Shown: in pieces, positions 16,923-24,344 of the stretch
Layout: each line of letters opens with the position of its first letter
How positions within the stretch are numbered: the stretch's first letter is position 1
Assembly: GCF_000230715.2 (NCBI RefSeq)
Contig: NC_019792.1
Span: forward strand, 3,100,001 to 3,164,000
DNA: 64,000 bases
Source of the DNA: Natronobacterium gregoryi SP2
GTDB lineage: Archaea > Halobacteriota > Halobacteria > Halobacteriales > Natrialbaceae
Direction of reading: 5' to 3'
Notes under the pieces: model-generated
Seen by the model: only the letters and a program-made list of their open reading frames with translations
Databases searched by the model: none
What the model was told of the DNA's origin: nothing
Made by a program: the position numbers and the translations under genes

Positions 16923-18695
16923 ATGAGCGATGGAGGCGACGCCGACGTGCCGGAGCCACCAGACCCACCCGAGTCGGGCGGTGACTCCGGTTCCGTCGAC
17001 GTCCTCGGAACTGCACACGTCTCGCAAGCGAGCGTCGACGAAGTTCACGAGACGGTCGACGAGAAACGACCCGACGTCGTCGCGGTAGAACTGGACGAAG
17101 GCCGCTACCGCCAGATGCAAGGCGGCACACCCGACGACCTCGAGGCCAAGGACCTGCTGTCGGGCAACACCGTGTTCCAGTTTCTGGCCTACTGGATGCT
17201 GTCGTACGTCCAGTCGCGGCTAGGCGACCAGTTCGATGTCGAGCCCGGTGCCGACATGCAAGCGGCGATCGACGCCGCCGAACGAAACGGCAGCGGCGTC
17301 GCGCTTGTCGACCGAGACATCCAAGTGACGATCCAGCGGTTCTGGAGTCGTCTCTCGTTCACGGAAAAACTGAAGATGGTCGGTGGACTGGCGCTTGGCA
17401 TCACCGATCCCCGGACGCTCGGGATCACCTTCGGTGCCGTCCTCGGACTGTTCGTCGGACTCGTCGGAACCGCGTTCGTCGCCCCACTCCTCGGCTACGG
17501 CGAGACGCTGCTGTTCGGGATTACCGACCCCACGACGCTACAGTACGTCGGTTCCCTCGGCGTCGGTGCCCTCGTCGGCGTCTTGCTCGGACTGCTCTTT
17601 CTCCCGTCGCTCGAGTCCGCCGGCGACGACGGAATCGTTGCCGGCTTCCAGTTGCGTCTCGTCGCCGGAGCAGCCGTCGGAATCGTCGGCTGTCTCGCGC
17701 TCGTCGCAACCGAGACGTTCGTCGGACCGCTGTCGGCGACGAACTTCGAGACCGCTGGCGTCTACTCGATCCGTGGCAGCGTCGGACTGGTCGCCGGTCT
17801 CGGACTCGGCGTGCTCGCCGGTGCAATCTTCGGATTCGTCCTCGAGAGTCTCGGCGGCGACGTCGAAGACGTCGAAGAGATCGACATCGAAGAGTTGACC
17901 GACGGCGACGTCGTCGGTGCGATGATGGAGGAGTTCCGTCGGTTCAGTCCACGCGGTGCAAATGCCCTGATCGACGAACGTGACGCCTACATCGCGCACA
18001 AACTCCACGTGCTCCGCCAGCAGGGCTACGACGTGCTCGCGGTCGTCGGTGCCGGCCACCGTGCAGGAATCGAACGCTACCTCGAGAATCCCAGCGAACT
18101 GCCGCCGATGGAGTCGCTGACAGGGACGGCCTCGAGTCGCCGGTTCTCGCCGCTGAAGATATTCGGCTATCTGGTCATGGTCGCGTTCTTCGGGTTTTTC
18201 TTCCTGCTTTTGATGGCCGGCGTTCGGAACACGTTCCTTCTGCAGATTTTCCTCGCGTGGTTCCTGTTCAACGGCATCTTCGCGTTTACGCTCGCCCGGC
18301 TTGCGGGAGCACGCTGGACCAGCGCGGGGGTCGGCGGTCTGGTCGCCTGGCTCACGAGCATCAATCCGATGCTCGCACCTGGCTGGTTCGCCGGTTACGT
18401 CGAACTCAGGCACCGGCCGGTCAACGTCCGCGACATCCAGACGCTCAACGAGATCGTCGACGACACCAGTCGTCCCATCGGCGAGGCTGTCGGCGAGATG
18501 TTCGACGTTCCCCTCTTTCGGCTGATCATGATCGTCGCTCTGACGAACGTCGGGAGCATGATCGCATCGTTCCTGTTTTTCATCGTCGTCGTTCCCTGGC
18601 TCGGCCAAGACATCGGTGGTGTCGACGCGCTGATGAACGAACTTCTTCGGGGTGCGCGTAACAGCCTCGAGCTCCTTCGGGGGCTGATTACGTGA
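16923..18695 (+). CDS. TraB/PrgY family membrane protein
   Basis: The 590-residue protein starts with a soluble TraB domain. The GTAHVS motif at residues 29-34 and VAVELDEGRY belong to the family's putative metalloprotease site, shared with TIKI and pheromone-shutdown proteins. Several hydrophobic helices follow (roughly 165-330), then another soluble part ending VGAGHRAGIERYL. Four or five more helices follow from about 415 to 560. The start ATG 16923 follows a TATA-like GGTAAAAG and gives the family-like acidic leader. Its stop overlaps the start of the next metalloprotease gene, so the two are co-translated. Confidence 0.86.
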   Translation: MSDGGDADVPEPPDPPESGGDSGSVDVLGTAHVSQASVDEVHETVDEKRPDVVAVELDEGRYRQMQGGTPDDLEAKDLLSGNTVFQFLAYWMLSYVQSRLGDQFDVEPGADMQAAIDAAERNGSGVALVDRDIQVTIQRFWSRLSFTEKLKMVGGLALGITDPRTLGITFGAVLGLFVGLVGTAFVAPLLGYGETLLFGITDPTTLQYVGSLGVGALVGVLLGLLFLPSLESAGDDGIVAGFQLRLVAGAAVGIVGCLALVATETFVGPLSATNFETAGVYSIRGSVGLVAGLGLGVLAGAIFGFVLESLGGDVEDVEEIDIEELTDGDVVGAMMEEFRRFSPRGANALIDERDAYIAHKLHVLRQQGYDVLAVVGAGHRAGIERYLENPSELPPMESLTGTASSRRFSPLKIFGYLVMVAFFGFFFLLLMAGVRNTFLLQIFLAWFLFNGIFAFTLARLAGARWTSAGVGGLVAWLTSINPMLAPGWFAGYVELRHRPVNVRDIQTLNEIVDDTSRPIGEAVGEMFDVPLFRLIMIVALTNVGSMIASFLFFIVVVPWLGQDIGGVDALMNELLRGARNSLELLRGLIT

Positions 18696-19318
18696 CCGTC
18701 CGCGACAGCCGCCGCTCCGGAGCCGAACTCACGTTCAGCGACAAGGAGCTGTTCGATCTCGCGGTGGCCTGGGTCGTCCTGAGCGTCGCGTTCGCGCTGT
18801 TGCTCGCGCCGATTCACCGGGTGGCAGGTGTCGGCGTCGGCGACTTCGCCACGATGATCGCGTTGAGTTTCGTCACCGTCGGCGTCGCGTTTCTCTTGCA
18901 CGAACTCGCGCACAAGGTGGTGGCGATCGAGTACGGGCAGATAGCCGAATTTCGGGCGGACTATCAGATGTTGTTCTTGGCGATCATGAGTGCACTGATC
19001 GGCTTTCTCTTTGCCGCGCCGGGTGCCGTCTATCACCGTGGACGGATCACCAAGCGGGAAAACGCCATGGTCGCACTGGCGGGCCCCGTAACGAACCACG
19101 TCCTCGCCGTGCTCTTCTTCCCGCTTATGGCCTTCGGAGGGTTCCTCGGCCAGATCGGACACATGGGTGTGCTCATCAACCTCTTTCTCGCTGCCTTCAA
19201 CATGCTCCCGTTCGGTCCACTCGACGGGAAGACGGTCTACGACTGGAACACGACAGTCTTCGCTGGCGTCTTCGGGATCAGCGTGCTACTGCTCGTCGGG
19301 TTCTTCGTCGCCTTCTGA
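18692..19318 (+). CDS. M50-type membrane metalloprotease (site-2 protease-like)
   Basis: The 208-residue protein has about six membrane helices, the zinc motif HELAH at residues 70-74 and the second active-site motif NMLPFGPLDG near the C-terminus, defining an M50/site-2-protease-like intramembrane metallopeptidase. Its GTG start at 18692 overlaps the TraB stop (GTGA), which indicates translational coupling. Pairing of two putative membrane proteases suggests a common proteolytic or quality-control function; that is inference. A strong hairpin follows the stop. Confidence 0.88.
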   Translation: MTVRDSRRSGAELTFSDKELFDLAVAWVVLSVAFALLLAPIHRVAGVGVGDFATMIALSFVTVGVAFLLHELAHKVVAIEYGQIAEFRADYQMLFLAIMSALIGFLFAAPGAVYHRGRITKRENAMVALAGPVTNHVLAVLFFPLMAFGGFLGQIGHMGVLINLFLAAFNMLPFGPLDGKTVYDWNTTVFAGVFGISVLLLVGFFVAF

Positions 19319-19319
19319 C

Positions 19320-19348
19320 GGCGAATCGGCTCGCGGTCAGTATTCGCC
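19320..19348 (+). terminator. Stem-loop after the TraB/M50 operon
   Basis: GGCGAAT and ATTCGCC form a perfect 7-bp stem with a 15-base loop, beginning two bases after the protease stop. Position suggests a 3'-end structure. Hairpin terminators are not the rule in archaea, so the role is uncertain. Confidence 0.4.
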
Positions 19349-19405
19349 ACGAGGGTATCGCCGAAACCGAACTCTTCGCTAAGCGTCTGCGGACCTGTGA
19401 ACGGG

Positions 19406-19651
19406 TTACTGTAACCGACATTCCTTCAGTATTGAACTCCCTCCACCGTTGAAGCCGTCGGTTTTCTCGCGTACGTCGTCGGAGGTTTCGTCGTCCAGTG
19501 TGGTCTTGCTGGTGGTGACGTACCCGCCTTTGAAAGCGTGGTCTACGACGTACTGTGCCGACAAGAGGAAGGTGTCTACGGTGTCTTCGAGGAGTGCGGC
19601 GTCGTCACTGTCCACGTCGAGTGCAACGAGGACGGTACGCCGCACCGCCAC
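19406..19651 (-). pseudogene. Truncated TnpB (IS200/IS605 OrfB) N-terminus
   Basis: The 81-residue product starts like haloarchaeal TnpB proteins ([17 protein letters not shown], then [14 protein letters not shown]). It breaks off after about 70 residues with an unrelated tail. The whole RuvC nuclease part of this RNA-guided endonuclease is missing, so it is a dead fragment of an IS1341-type element. Upstream lies CCCCTTATATATAGGGG (19651-19667), a near-perfect palindromic TATA region probably belonging to the element's left end. Confidence 0.72.
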
Positions 19652-19667
19652 CCCTTATATATAGGGG

Positions 19668-19994
19668 CGGCTGGCTGTTAAATATTGGGAGTCGGTCTGC
19701 TACTGTAGCGTGGTTCGATTCCCAGTTGTCGGCTTCATCCGCACGGCTAACGTCGTTGGTTTTCGCCTCGTACTTTCTATAATGTGGAGTTTGAGTGGTG
19801 AGACACCATCACGAGCGTCGAACGGCGATCGAATCTGGCGGTCTTCAGCCGAGTCCCGTGCCCGTTAGTCACTCCAAGCCCGCTTCCAATGGTTCGGAGC
19901 GAACGTCTTCGCAAAGACACCTCACGCATCCCCCAATCATTGGGAATGTCGGTCCCCGTTTATGCCACCTCAAGCAGAACCTCTCTCTGGAGCT
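19668..19994. other. Gap with no recognisable gene
   Basis: This 327-base stretch between the TnpB stub and the next small gene has weak codon signal in all frames. It is probably decayed insertion-element DNA plus the promoter of the 72-residue gene (a TATA-like GTTTATG lies near 19958). Confidence 0.35.
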
Positions 19995-20213
19995 ATGAAC
20001 GCTGATACGTTGCAGACAGAACTCGAGGATGCAGGCGAACTGATGGTTACCGTCGAAGGGATCGACAAACCGCTCGAACTACACATTCACGACACGGAAA
20101 TCGGGAGCGAAAAGATCACGCTCGAACTGGTCGACGGTGAACTCGTGTTCGATCTGGACTCGGTCGCCGCCTACTGGAAACACCAGCATTCACTCGACGA
20201 TTACGGCCTGTAA
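19995..20213 (+). CDS. Small conserved-looking haloarchaeal protein
   Basis: This 72-residue acidic protein has clean haloarchaeal codon use. It alternates beta-type segments (LMVTVEGIDKPLELHIHD and ITLELVDGELVFDLD), suggesting a small beta-sheet domain, and ends in a short helical tail. ATG 19995 is preferred over an upstream start because of the TATA-like element some 35 bases before it. No family name is recognised. It lies just outside the decayed region. Confidence 0.62.
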   Translation: MNADTLQTELEDAGELMVTVEGIDKPLELHIHDTEIGSEKITLELVDGELVFDLDSVAAYWKHQHSLDDYGL

Positions 20214-20308
20214 ACGGTCTCGAAGTACGTGATCGAGAGGCGCTCGCGCTCTCCGCTATCCAGGGCACACGACAGCCCACCTCTTGATCGGACTCTCCTC
20301 TCATACTG

Positions 20309-21113
20309 TCAGACAGAAGTCAATACGAAGTCAGTCGCGGATTCGGGGCCGTCTCCACCAGTGACAGCCCCAACAGAGCGACCAATCGTCACGTCGTTCT
20401 GTCCGACAGTATCAGCCACCCCGAGTTCCGCCGACAGCGTCACGGTTTCGGCGGGGTGGACCGTCGGGCGGAGTTCATACTGGCGTCGGCAACGACGCTC
20501 GGACTGGCCTGTCTGGCCCTCAACTCGATCTCGAGGTCTCCGGCCCTGTCGTCCTCGTGCTGGTGAGGGAGTTCGTCACCTCGAGAGTGGTTCCGTCGCC
20601 GCTTGCGTCGGCGACCGAGTACGCGATCGCGGGGACGCCACCGTCGCCGAACCGGTGGAACTCGACAGCGCTGTCCGCGTCGGTCAGCGCCAGTGTGTCG
20701 ACGCCGGAGACGGGTGGCTGGTCGACTCCGTCCACGTGTCGTCGGCGTAGACGAACGGTTCGATCTCGGACGATCCGTCTCGTAGGGTGTCGACTATGGC
20801 GGTAGCCGTCGTCCCGTCGCCACCCTCGAGTGTTCCGACCCTGTGGTCAGTCGTCCCCTCGACGAGTCCTGTCCCCGTGTCCGTGGCTCGACGGACGGCC
20901 GTGACGTTCGATACCGGGCCGCCGTGGTGCTGGTGCTAGAGGTACTGTCGGCCGCGAGCGAGACTATTTCACCCGAACCTTCGTCGGCGGCGATCGTCAC
21001 CTCGAGAAACGACGTGTAACGGTCGAATTCGGCCGCCACCTCGGGGTATTCGGGATCGGCGACCGTACCGGAGAGGACGAACGTCACGGCACCGACGACG
21101 AACGCGGCACCGT
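20309..21113 (-). pseudogene. Multiply frameshifted envelope/secreted-protein gene
   Basis: Three or four reading frames on the minus strand show good coding character in succession. They run from a hydrophobic segment (AAFVVGAVTFVLSG, near 21110-21070) through acidic beta-rich stretches (VAAEFDRYTSFLEVTIA, then VSNVTAVRRATDTGTG) to a last piece with VTIGRSVGAVTGG. Frame changes near 20935, 20730 and 20440 break the gene. Its 5' end is cut exactly where the IS630 remnant begins at 21114. The product looks like a membrane-anchored or secreted protein with repeated beta domains. The family is not recognised. Confidence 0.6.
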
Positions 21114-21413
21114 CTAGTAGTGTCCCAAGTCTACTCTGACTAGTGCGCTCTACTCCTGATACTCAAGGACATAAGTACGTAAAGACATTCGGCGGTTCGA
21201 TGTCGTCAAGCGCGGTCAGTGCAGCCTCTTGAAGTTCATCCAGTGTGTTGAACAAGCGGTTGCCGAGTGCTTGATTGAGTCGTCGCCAGCACTCTTCCAC
21301 GGGGTTCAGCTCTGGTGAACCCCGTGGAAGGTAACACAGTTCGATCGGAGTTCCTTCGGCGAATGCCTGCACCTTGTTCGCCGGTTTCTGGATACCCCGA
21401 TCTGCTAAACTAG
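21114..21413 (-). mobile_element. IS630-family insertion sequence remnant
   Basis: A minus-strand fragment (21163-21372) encodes the C-terminus of an IS630-type DDE transposase, with LCYLPRGSPELNPVEECW and LGNRLFNTLDEL, which contain the terminal catalytic Glu region. The rest of the transposase is missing. The element's outer end at 21114 begins CTAGTAGTGTCCCAAGTC, next to the pseudogene it interrupts. IS630 elements insert at CTAG and duplicate TA, and CTAG is present here. The same terminal sequence is found on the 110-bp MITE at 62618. Confidence 0.75.
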
Positions 21414-21471
21414 AACGGATGGCGTCCGGGGTGGCGGAGGCACCGGTACGCCGTTGCGGTACTCCGTCTGA

Positions 21472-21551
21472 TACGGATTGCTGTAAGTCATTGCCGGTGC
21501 AATCGCGGTCAGTCTTGCGGTTGCACCGGTAAATCGTTACAGCAAACCGTC
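21472..21551. repeat. Palindromic repeat P3
   Basis: An 80-bp palindrome with arms TACGGATTGCTGT and ACAGCAAACCGTC. The inner stem is a variant, CCGGTGCAATCGC / GCGGTTGCACCGG, that keeps pairing through compensatory changes. It is flanked by TGA on both sides. It lies in the decayed region, 59 bases from the IS630 remnant. Confidence 0.82.
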
Positions 21552-21717
21552 TGAGTTGTCGTTTCCCTTTCCAGAAACGGTCAGAAGAATCGAGAGCAGA
21601 CGCTTCTTGAAAAGCGGTAGCTACATCTATTGACTCATACTTGTTTCGATAACTAATAAAGACACTCTACTTTTGAGGTATAGTTTTGGGGCTTCTCTCC
21701 TTCGGTAGGAACGCACC

Positions 21718-22740
21718 ATGTCGAAGATACGAACAATAGTGTACGGCGTCGGAGCGACTGGACAGAACGTCACTCGGCACCTCGCAGAACGGGGAGTCGA
21801 CATCGTCGGTGCGATCGGCCGAGTCGAAAACGTCGGTGCGGACCTCGGGACGGTCGCGGAACTGGATCGGGAGTTGAACGTCGAAATCAACGACGACGCC
21901 GACGACGTCCTCGAGAATACCGAAGCCGACGTCGCGATCGTCTCCATCGCCTCGACGCTGGAAGAGATGTATCCACATCTAAAACGGTGTCTGGAGGCCG
22001 GCGTCAACGTCATTACGACCTCCGAAGAGACGCTGTATCCGTGGTATACGTCGCCCGACCTCGCCGGGCGGCTGGACCGAATTGCGATCGAAAACGATGT
22101 CACGTTCACTGGTGGCGGGTATCAGGACATCTTCGAAGTGAACCTCCCGGTCATGTTGACCGGCGCATCCAGGAAACTAGACGGTGTCGACGGCACGAAC
22201 CGGTACAACATTGACGACTACGGTCCGGCAGTCGTGGAGTACTTCTTCGGTGGGAAAGACCGCGACGATGTCGAGGAGAAACTCGAGCGTGGTGGGGCTC
22301 CCGAGAGTCTCTTTCGAACGACTCTCGAGGCACAGATCGCCGAACTAGGACTGAGCGAAGCCGACGCCTCCCAGAAAGCCACACCGATCGTCGCCGACCG
22401 GGCGGTCGAATCGGAAGCGCTCGGTCGTACGATTCAGGAAGGAGAAGTCCTCGGCCTCGAGATCGACGTCACCATCGAGACGCACGAAGGCATCACGTTT
22501 ACCGGGACCGAAATCGCGAAAGTGTACGATACCGAAGAAGAAGACCGAAACGAGTGGGTCATCGAGGGAACGCCGGAGATGCACGTTGTGGATCAACCGA
22601 CTCCGGTAGAAGTTGGAACGAGCACGCAAATTGTCAATCGACTACCAGACATTATCAACTACGAATCCGGGTTCGTCTCCGTCACCGAACTGCCTCGACC
22701 GAAATACCGGGTCGGCCCGCTCGAGACATACCTAGATTGA
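21718..22740 (+). CDS. NAD(P)-dependent dehydrogenase, dihydrodipicolinate reductase-like
   Basis: The 340-residue protein has an N-terminal Rossmann fold (VYGVGATGQNVTRHLAERG) and a second domain like 2,4-diaminopentanoate dehydrogenases and related amine dehydrogenases, with FTGGGYQDIFEVNLP in the conserved middle. Such enzymes act oxidatively on amino groups or reduce cyclic imines, but the substrate here is unknown. ATG 21718 is the first start. The gene is alone, and its TGA is followed at once by a palindromic repeat that separates it from the convergent gene at 22894. Confidence 0.82.
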   Translation: MSKIRTIVYGVGATGQNVTRHLAERGVDIVGAIGRVENVGADLGTVAELDRELNVEINDDADDVLENTEADVAIVSIASTLEEMYPHLKRCLEAGVNVITTSEETLYPWYTSPDLAGRLDRIAIENDVTFTGGGYQDIFEVNLPVMLTGASRKLDGVDGTNRYNIDDYGPAVVEYFFGGKDRDDVEEKLERGGAPESLFRTTLEAQIAELGLSEADASQKATPIVADRAVESEALGRTIQEGEVLGLEIDVTIETHEGITFTGTEIAKVYDTEEEDRNEWVIEGTPEMHVVDQPTPVEVGTSTQIVNRLPDIINYESGFVSVTELPRPKYRVGPLETYLD

Positions 22741-22810
22741 TACGAACTGCTGTACGATGTCCAAGCGCAACTGCGAGCCGCCTCGAGCCGTCGAACTCGT
22801 AACGACCGTC
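22741..22810. repeat. Palindromic repeat P4a (degenerate)
   Basis: A degenerate copy beginning immediately after the TGA of the dehydrogenase gene (TACGAACTGCTGTACG). The inner half still reads CAAGCGCAACTGCGAGCC, matching the inner stem of intact copies. The right arm has decayed. P4b follows directly. Confidence 0.6.
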
Positions 22811-22813
22811 TCG

Positions 22814-22893
22814 TACGGGTTGCTGTCAGTCAGTTCCAGCACGACCACGAGCCCTCCTGGGGTCGCGCCGGGACATCGGGACAGCAGTCCGTA
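22814..22893. repeat. Palindromic repeat P4b, abutting the stop of the minus-strand gene
   Basis: An 80-bp copy with arms TACGGGTTGCTGT and ACAGCAGTCCGTA. Its last base is adjacent to TCA (22894-22896), the stop codon of the leftward gene at 22894-23505. Together with P4a it forms a tandem pair in which each copy touches the stop codon of its own neighbouring gene. Confidence 0.82.
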
Positions 22894-23505
22894 TCAGTCC
22901 TCGTCTGTCGTCCCGATCGATCGGACGAGGGTTGCGATCCGCTCGCGGTCGCGCTGTGGATCGATGGTGAGTTCCGTAGCGACCGATCGATCGAGTTCGG
23001 ACGGGGCCTCGAGTGGGAGCGTGCCGCCCGCCATTTCGAACGTTTCCGTGGTCGGCCAGACGGCGACGTGCGTTTCGGCCGGGAGCTGTTCGGCTCCAGC
23101 CGACGTTGCCTCGGCCGACAGCGGGTAGGAGACGTCGAGGACGAACCATCGCCCTGTGGTGCCGTTGCTGGCTTGAAACGAGTGTTTGTCGCGGGTCTGT
23201 TCGACGATTACCCCCTCGTCCTCGATGGTGCTGACGAACTGTCGTTTTGCCTTCGGTGCTGCGATCGAAAAGACATCCGCAGGCGAGATACCGAGTGCAC
23301 CTAGTGGCGGTGAGAACGATAGATCGACGCCAAACAACGATCGAATCGGTATCTTGCTGTCGCTTGCACGGATCGCTGGCGTGTCGACGGGCTCGTAAAG
23401 CCGCGTCTCGGCGGTGATCGTCGCCATCATCACGCTCGTTTCGGCAGTACGGGTTCCGAGTGGCTGCCACGCGTCGGCGAGCGACTCCGGCAAGTCAAGC
23501 GACAT
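22894..23505 (-). CDS. Haloarchaeal hypothetical protein
   Basis: The 203-residue acidic protein has no signal peptide or membrane helix and good codon bias. Alternating strands (VMMATITAETRLYEP, RWFVLDVSYPL, THVAVWPTT) suggest a beta-rich soluble fold. I do not recognise a family. It is followed upstream by the HTH gene at 23592 on the same strand (86-base gap), so the two probably form an operon under the operator at 24004. The stop codon is contributed by or adjacent to repeat P4b. Confidence 0.7.
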   Translation of the reverse strand: MSLDLPESLADAWQPLGTRTAETSVMMATITAETRLYEPVDTPAIRASDSKIPIRSLFGVDLSFSPPLGALGISPADVFSIAAPKAKRQFVSTIEDEGVIVEQTRDKHSFQASNGTTGRWFVLDVSYPLSAEATSAGAEQLPAETHVAVWPTTETFEMAGGTLPLEAPSELDRSVATELTIDPQRDRERIATLVRSIGTTDED

Positions 23506-23591
23506 CGAGTGTCCCTACGCGAGCGGTCCCTTTCGATGTGTTGCTCCTCGACCACGTTGGATCGGGCGACACTCGACTCTCGACCGCGAGA

Positions 23592-23999
23592 TCAGTCGCC
23601 GGTCTCTTTCTCTCGCTCCCGCTCGAGGCGCTGACACCCGACGACCAGCGAATCGGGCAACTGATCCGCTGTCGAGTGAACCACATCGAAAACGGTACCA
23701 ACGTCGTCGAAGTTGGGCCCTCGAGACGCAATCAGGGAGTCTGGGTCCCAGTCGACGAACCCCTGGTCTGCAAGCAGCGGGAGGTGCCAGTGGTACAATT
23801 CCTGCCGAAGCTGGTCGGAGTTGACTGGGACGTTCGGGTTCACGGCGCTTTCTGGCAGCGAGACTGATTCGTCTGGTGGCACGTCGTGCAGTGAAGCGAT
23901 GAGCTGACGGCGAGGTTCGGCTGCCATCGCTTCGAATACGTCATCCCACTTCTCGGTGACGCGCCGCCCGTTTTCTACCCGGATGTCCATGTTTCTCAT
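23592..23999 (-). CDS. Winged-helix transcriptional regulator
   Basis: The 135-residue protein begins with a helix-turn-helix domain like haloarchaeal ArsR-related regulators (WDDVFEAMAAEPRRQLIASL, then a recognition-helix region with LRQELYHWHLPLLADQGFV). A short C-terminal helical part follows. ATG 23999 or 23990 may be the start. A strong TATA box and a perfect inverted repeat lie just upstream, which suggests autoregulation. It precedes the hypothetical gene at 22894 in a likely operon. Confidence 0.78.
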   Translation of the reverse strand: MRNMDIRVENGRRVTEKWDDVFEAMAAEPRRQLIASLHDVPPDESVSLPESAVNPNVPVNSDQLRQELYHWHLPLLADQGFVDWDPDSLIASRGPNFDDVGTVFDVVHSTADQLPDSLVVGCQRLEREREKETGD

Positions 24000-24003
24000 T
24001 TAC

Positions 24004-24022
24004 ATGGTTTGATCGAAACCAT
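24004..24022 (-). promoter_or_regulatory. Perfect inverted repeat, candidate operator
   Basis: ATGGTTT-GATCG-AAACCAT is a perfect 7-bp inverted repeat with a 5-base spacer. It lies between the TATA box (24025-24034) and the start codon of the winged-helix gene, over the expected transcription start. A dimeric repressor bound here would block initiation. Confidence 0.62.
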
Positions 24023-24024
24023 CG

Positions 24025-24034
24025 TATATAAATT
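24025..24034 (-). promoter_or_regulatory. TATA box of the winged-helix gene
   Basis: On the minus strand the sequence reads AATTTATATACG, a near-ideal archaeal TATA element about 30 bases upstream of ATG 23999. Confidence 0.62.
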
Positions 24035-24119
24035 ATTATCCTAACGGTACGGGACGAGGAAACGATGTCGAACGTCTCCGGTTCGGCGCGAACACTGGGC
24101 CGACGTAGCGAGACGCTCG

Positions 24120-24197
24120 TACGGATCGCTGTACCGGTTTGCCGGTACGACCGCTGCGGGTTCCGGGTGCACCGGTCAAGCTTTCAGGAACCCGTTT
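24120..24197. repeat. Palindromic repeat P5 (degenerate)
   Basis: A 78-bp diverged copy with left arm TACGGATCGCTGTACCGG and right arm TTTCAGGAACCCGTT, followed by TCA. The inner part (CCGGTACGACCGC / GGGTGCACCGG) still pairs partly. It lies between a leftward regulator start and a leftward symporter stop. Confidence 0.55.
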
Positions 24198-24323
24198 CAC
24201 TCCGCACCAAGCCCTTCGAAACAGAACTCCTTTAGCGGGGTTTACGGTCTTCACCTGGGTCAAGTGATTCGGGGCGCCAAAGGAGTCTCGTCATCAAGCG
24301 AGAACAGGGGTCTCGCGGACATC

Positions 24324-24340
24324 GCGGAGCTTTGCTCCGC
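24324..24340 (-). terminator. Stem-loop after the symporter gene
   Basis: GCGGAGC-TTT-GCTCCGC is a perfect 7-bp stem with a 3-base loop, starting four bases beyond the symporter stop in the minus direction. Its position suggests a transcript 3'-end structure. Confidence 0.45.
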
Positions 24341-24344
24341 TCGA

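Noticed and set aside
19720-19740. T-loop-like GGTTCGATTCC suggesting a tRNA
   Set aside because: The flanking bases do not pair as a T-arm stem and no acceptor or anticodon arms could be drawn.
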